Shown here piece after piece: positions 63,579 to 64,000 of a stretch of DNA of 64,000 nucleotides (within the stretch, counting starts at the first letter, position 1; each line of letters starts with the position of its first letter). Both the position numbers and the translations under genes were made by a program. The stretch is taken from the NCBI GenBank assembly GCA_013396655.1, contig WBMV01004261.1, forward strand, positions 60,777 to 124,776. Reading direction: 5' to 3'. Below the pieces are notes generated by a model that saw only the letters and a list, made by a program, of their open reading frames with translations, was not told where the DNA came from and did no database searches. This DNA is from Campylorhamphus procurvoides. Taxonomy: Eukaryota > Chordata > Aves > Passeriformes > Dendrocolaptidae.

Positions 63579-64000
63579 TGCTGGTTTAGAGGTAAACCGT
63601 CAGGAGAAATGGACCCACCACATGAGAGATTATAGGTCAGAGTTACAATTTAATGAAAGATATTACAATAAATACACTGACACAAAGAGAAAACTGCTTT
63701 CAACTCACCCAAACCCAGCAGTATAACCCAGCGTCCCGGGGCACAAACCCAAAGGGGTTTGTTAGCCCTTGTGCTGAGACCCGCGTGGTTCCCCCGAGTC
63801 CAAAGCAAAAGGAAGTGACGAACCTGTTGGTGCAGATAATGGCTGTGGTCTGGTCGGGAGTGATGGTCATAGTCTGGTCGAGAGTGGTGGTTTCCTCTTG
63901 TCAAGGTCCTGCTGCTCCTCTCGATCCGACGAGACATCCTCAAGGTCTTCTGAGCCCCGTTTATGTACCCTCAGGGAGCACCCAGTCCCTCCCCCAGGGC
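63579..64000 (-). mobile_element. Endogenous retrovirus LTR, cut by window edge
   Basis: Read on the minus strand, the visible part has GGGTACATAAACGGGGC (TATA-like box, complement of about 63957-63968), then about 300 bp of R-like sequence. TTTCATTAAATTGTAAC follows, with an ATTAAA polyadenylation signal (complement of 63649-63654), and the 3' end is ACCTCTAAACCAGCA, terminating in CA at 63579. The 5' part (U3) lies beyond 64000. The TGCTGGTTTAG end fits the GGTTT-type termini of avian ERVL LTRs. A 97-codon minus frame (63650-63943) is a by-product of the LTR. A 24-bp internal duplication lies at 63848-63892. Confidence 0.75.
63848..63892. repeat. 24-bp duplication inside LTR
   Basis: GTCTGGTCGGGAGTGATGG at 63848 is repeated as GTCTGGTCGAGAGTGGTGG at 63872. 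The two 24-bp-spaced copies match at about 19 of 22 bases. Confidence 0.85.

Noticed and set aside
63650..63943. 97-codon minus-strand frame with an H-S-R-P-D repeat
   Set aside because: The repeat comes from a 24-bp duplication inside the LTR. It is not a gene.
1..64000. CRISPR arrays, operons, phage or prokaryotic systems
   Set aside because: No regularly spaced repeats, no dense coding and clear vertebrate transposable elements. The window is nuclear avian DNA.

Overview
This window looks like gene-poor nuclear DNA from a songbird (oscine passerine). Three things point there: CR1 LINE fragments, several avian-type endogenous retrovirus LTRs, and a short tRNA/CR1 mosaic SINE at 42912-43046 that resembles TguSINE1 of the zebra finch lineage. 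The base composition is AT-leaning. No open reading frame reads as an intact protein. The longest, about 200 codons at 9205-9807, runs through a decayed CR1 copy. I found no bacterial or phage features, operons, CRISPR arrays, rRNA genes or functional tRNA genes. The stretch is therefore either intergenic or part of a very large intron.

Layout. 1-9 kb: mostly unique sequence with A/C-rich simple tracts, a three-copy 19-bp tandem and one weak exon-like segment at 1233-1295. 9.4-9.85 kb: CR1 ORF2 C-terminal fragment (+). 12.17-12.59 kb: solo LTR (-). 15.54-16.01 kb: CR1 3' end (-). 16-24 kb: unique. 24.39-24.77 kb: LTR (-). 25-37 kb: unique, with a degenerate TTGGCTCTG-type repeat at 28.26-28.43 kb and an A/C-rich tract. 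37.2-44.7 kb: an insertion cluster made of an LTR (-) at 37.2 kb, a 108-bp TG...CA element with inverted ends and a perfect 5-bp target duplication at 39.46 kb, a solo LTR (-) with a perfect 6-bp target duplication at 42.1 kb, the SINE at 42.9 kb and a GC-rich LTR-like block at 43.86-44.69 kb. 48.43-50.30 kb: the longest CR1 (+), carrying reverse transcriptase remnants. 52.8-53.38 kb: an old ERVL-type LTR (+). 54.95-55.08 kb: the best candidate for a real but unassigned exon. 63.58 kb to the end: an LTR (-) cut by the window edge.

No set of genes here works together, and I saw no undescribed multi-gene system. The items most worth checking are the 108-bp mini-element at 39459-39566, the candidate exon at 54947-55082, and the dense LTR/SINE cluster. 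All calls were made by eye. Family names are from recognised sequence hallmarks, not from a database search.
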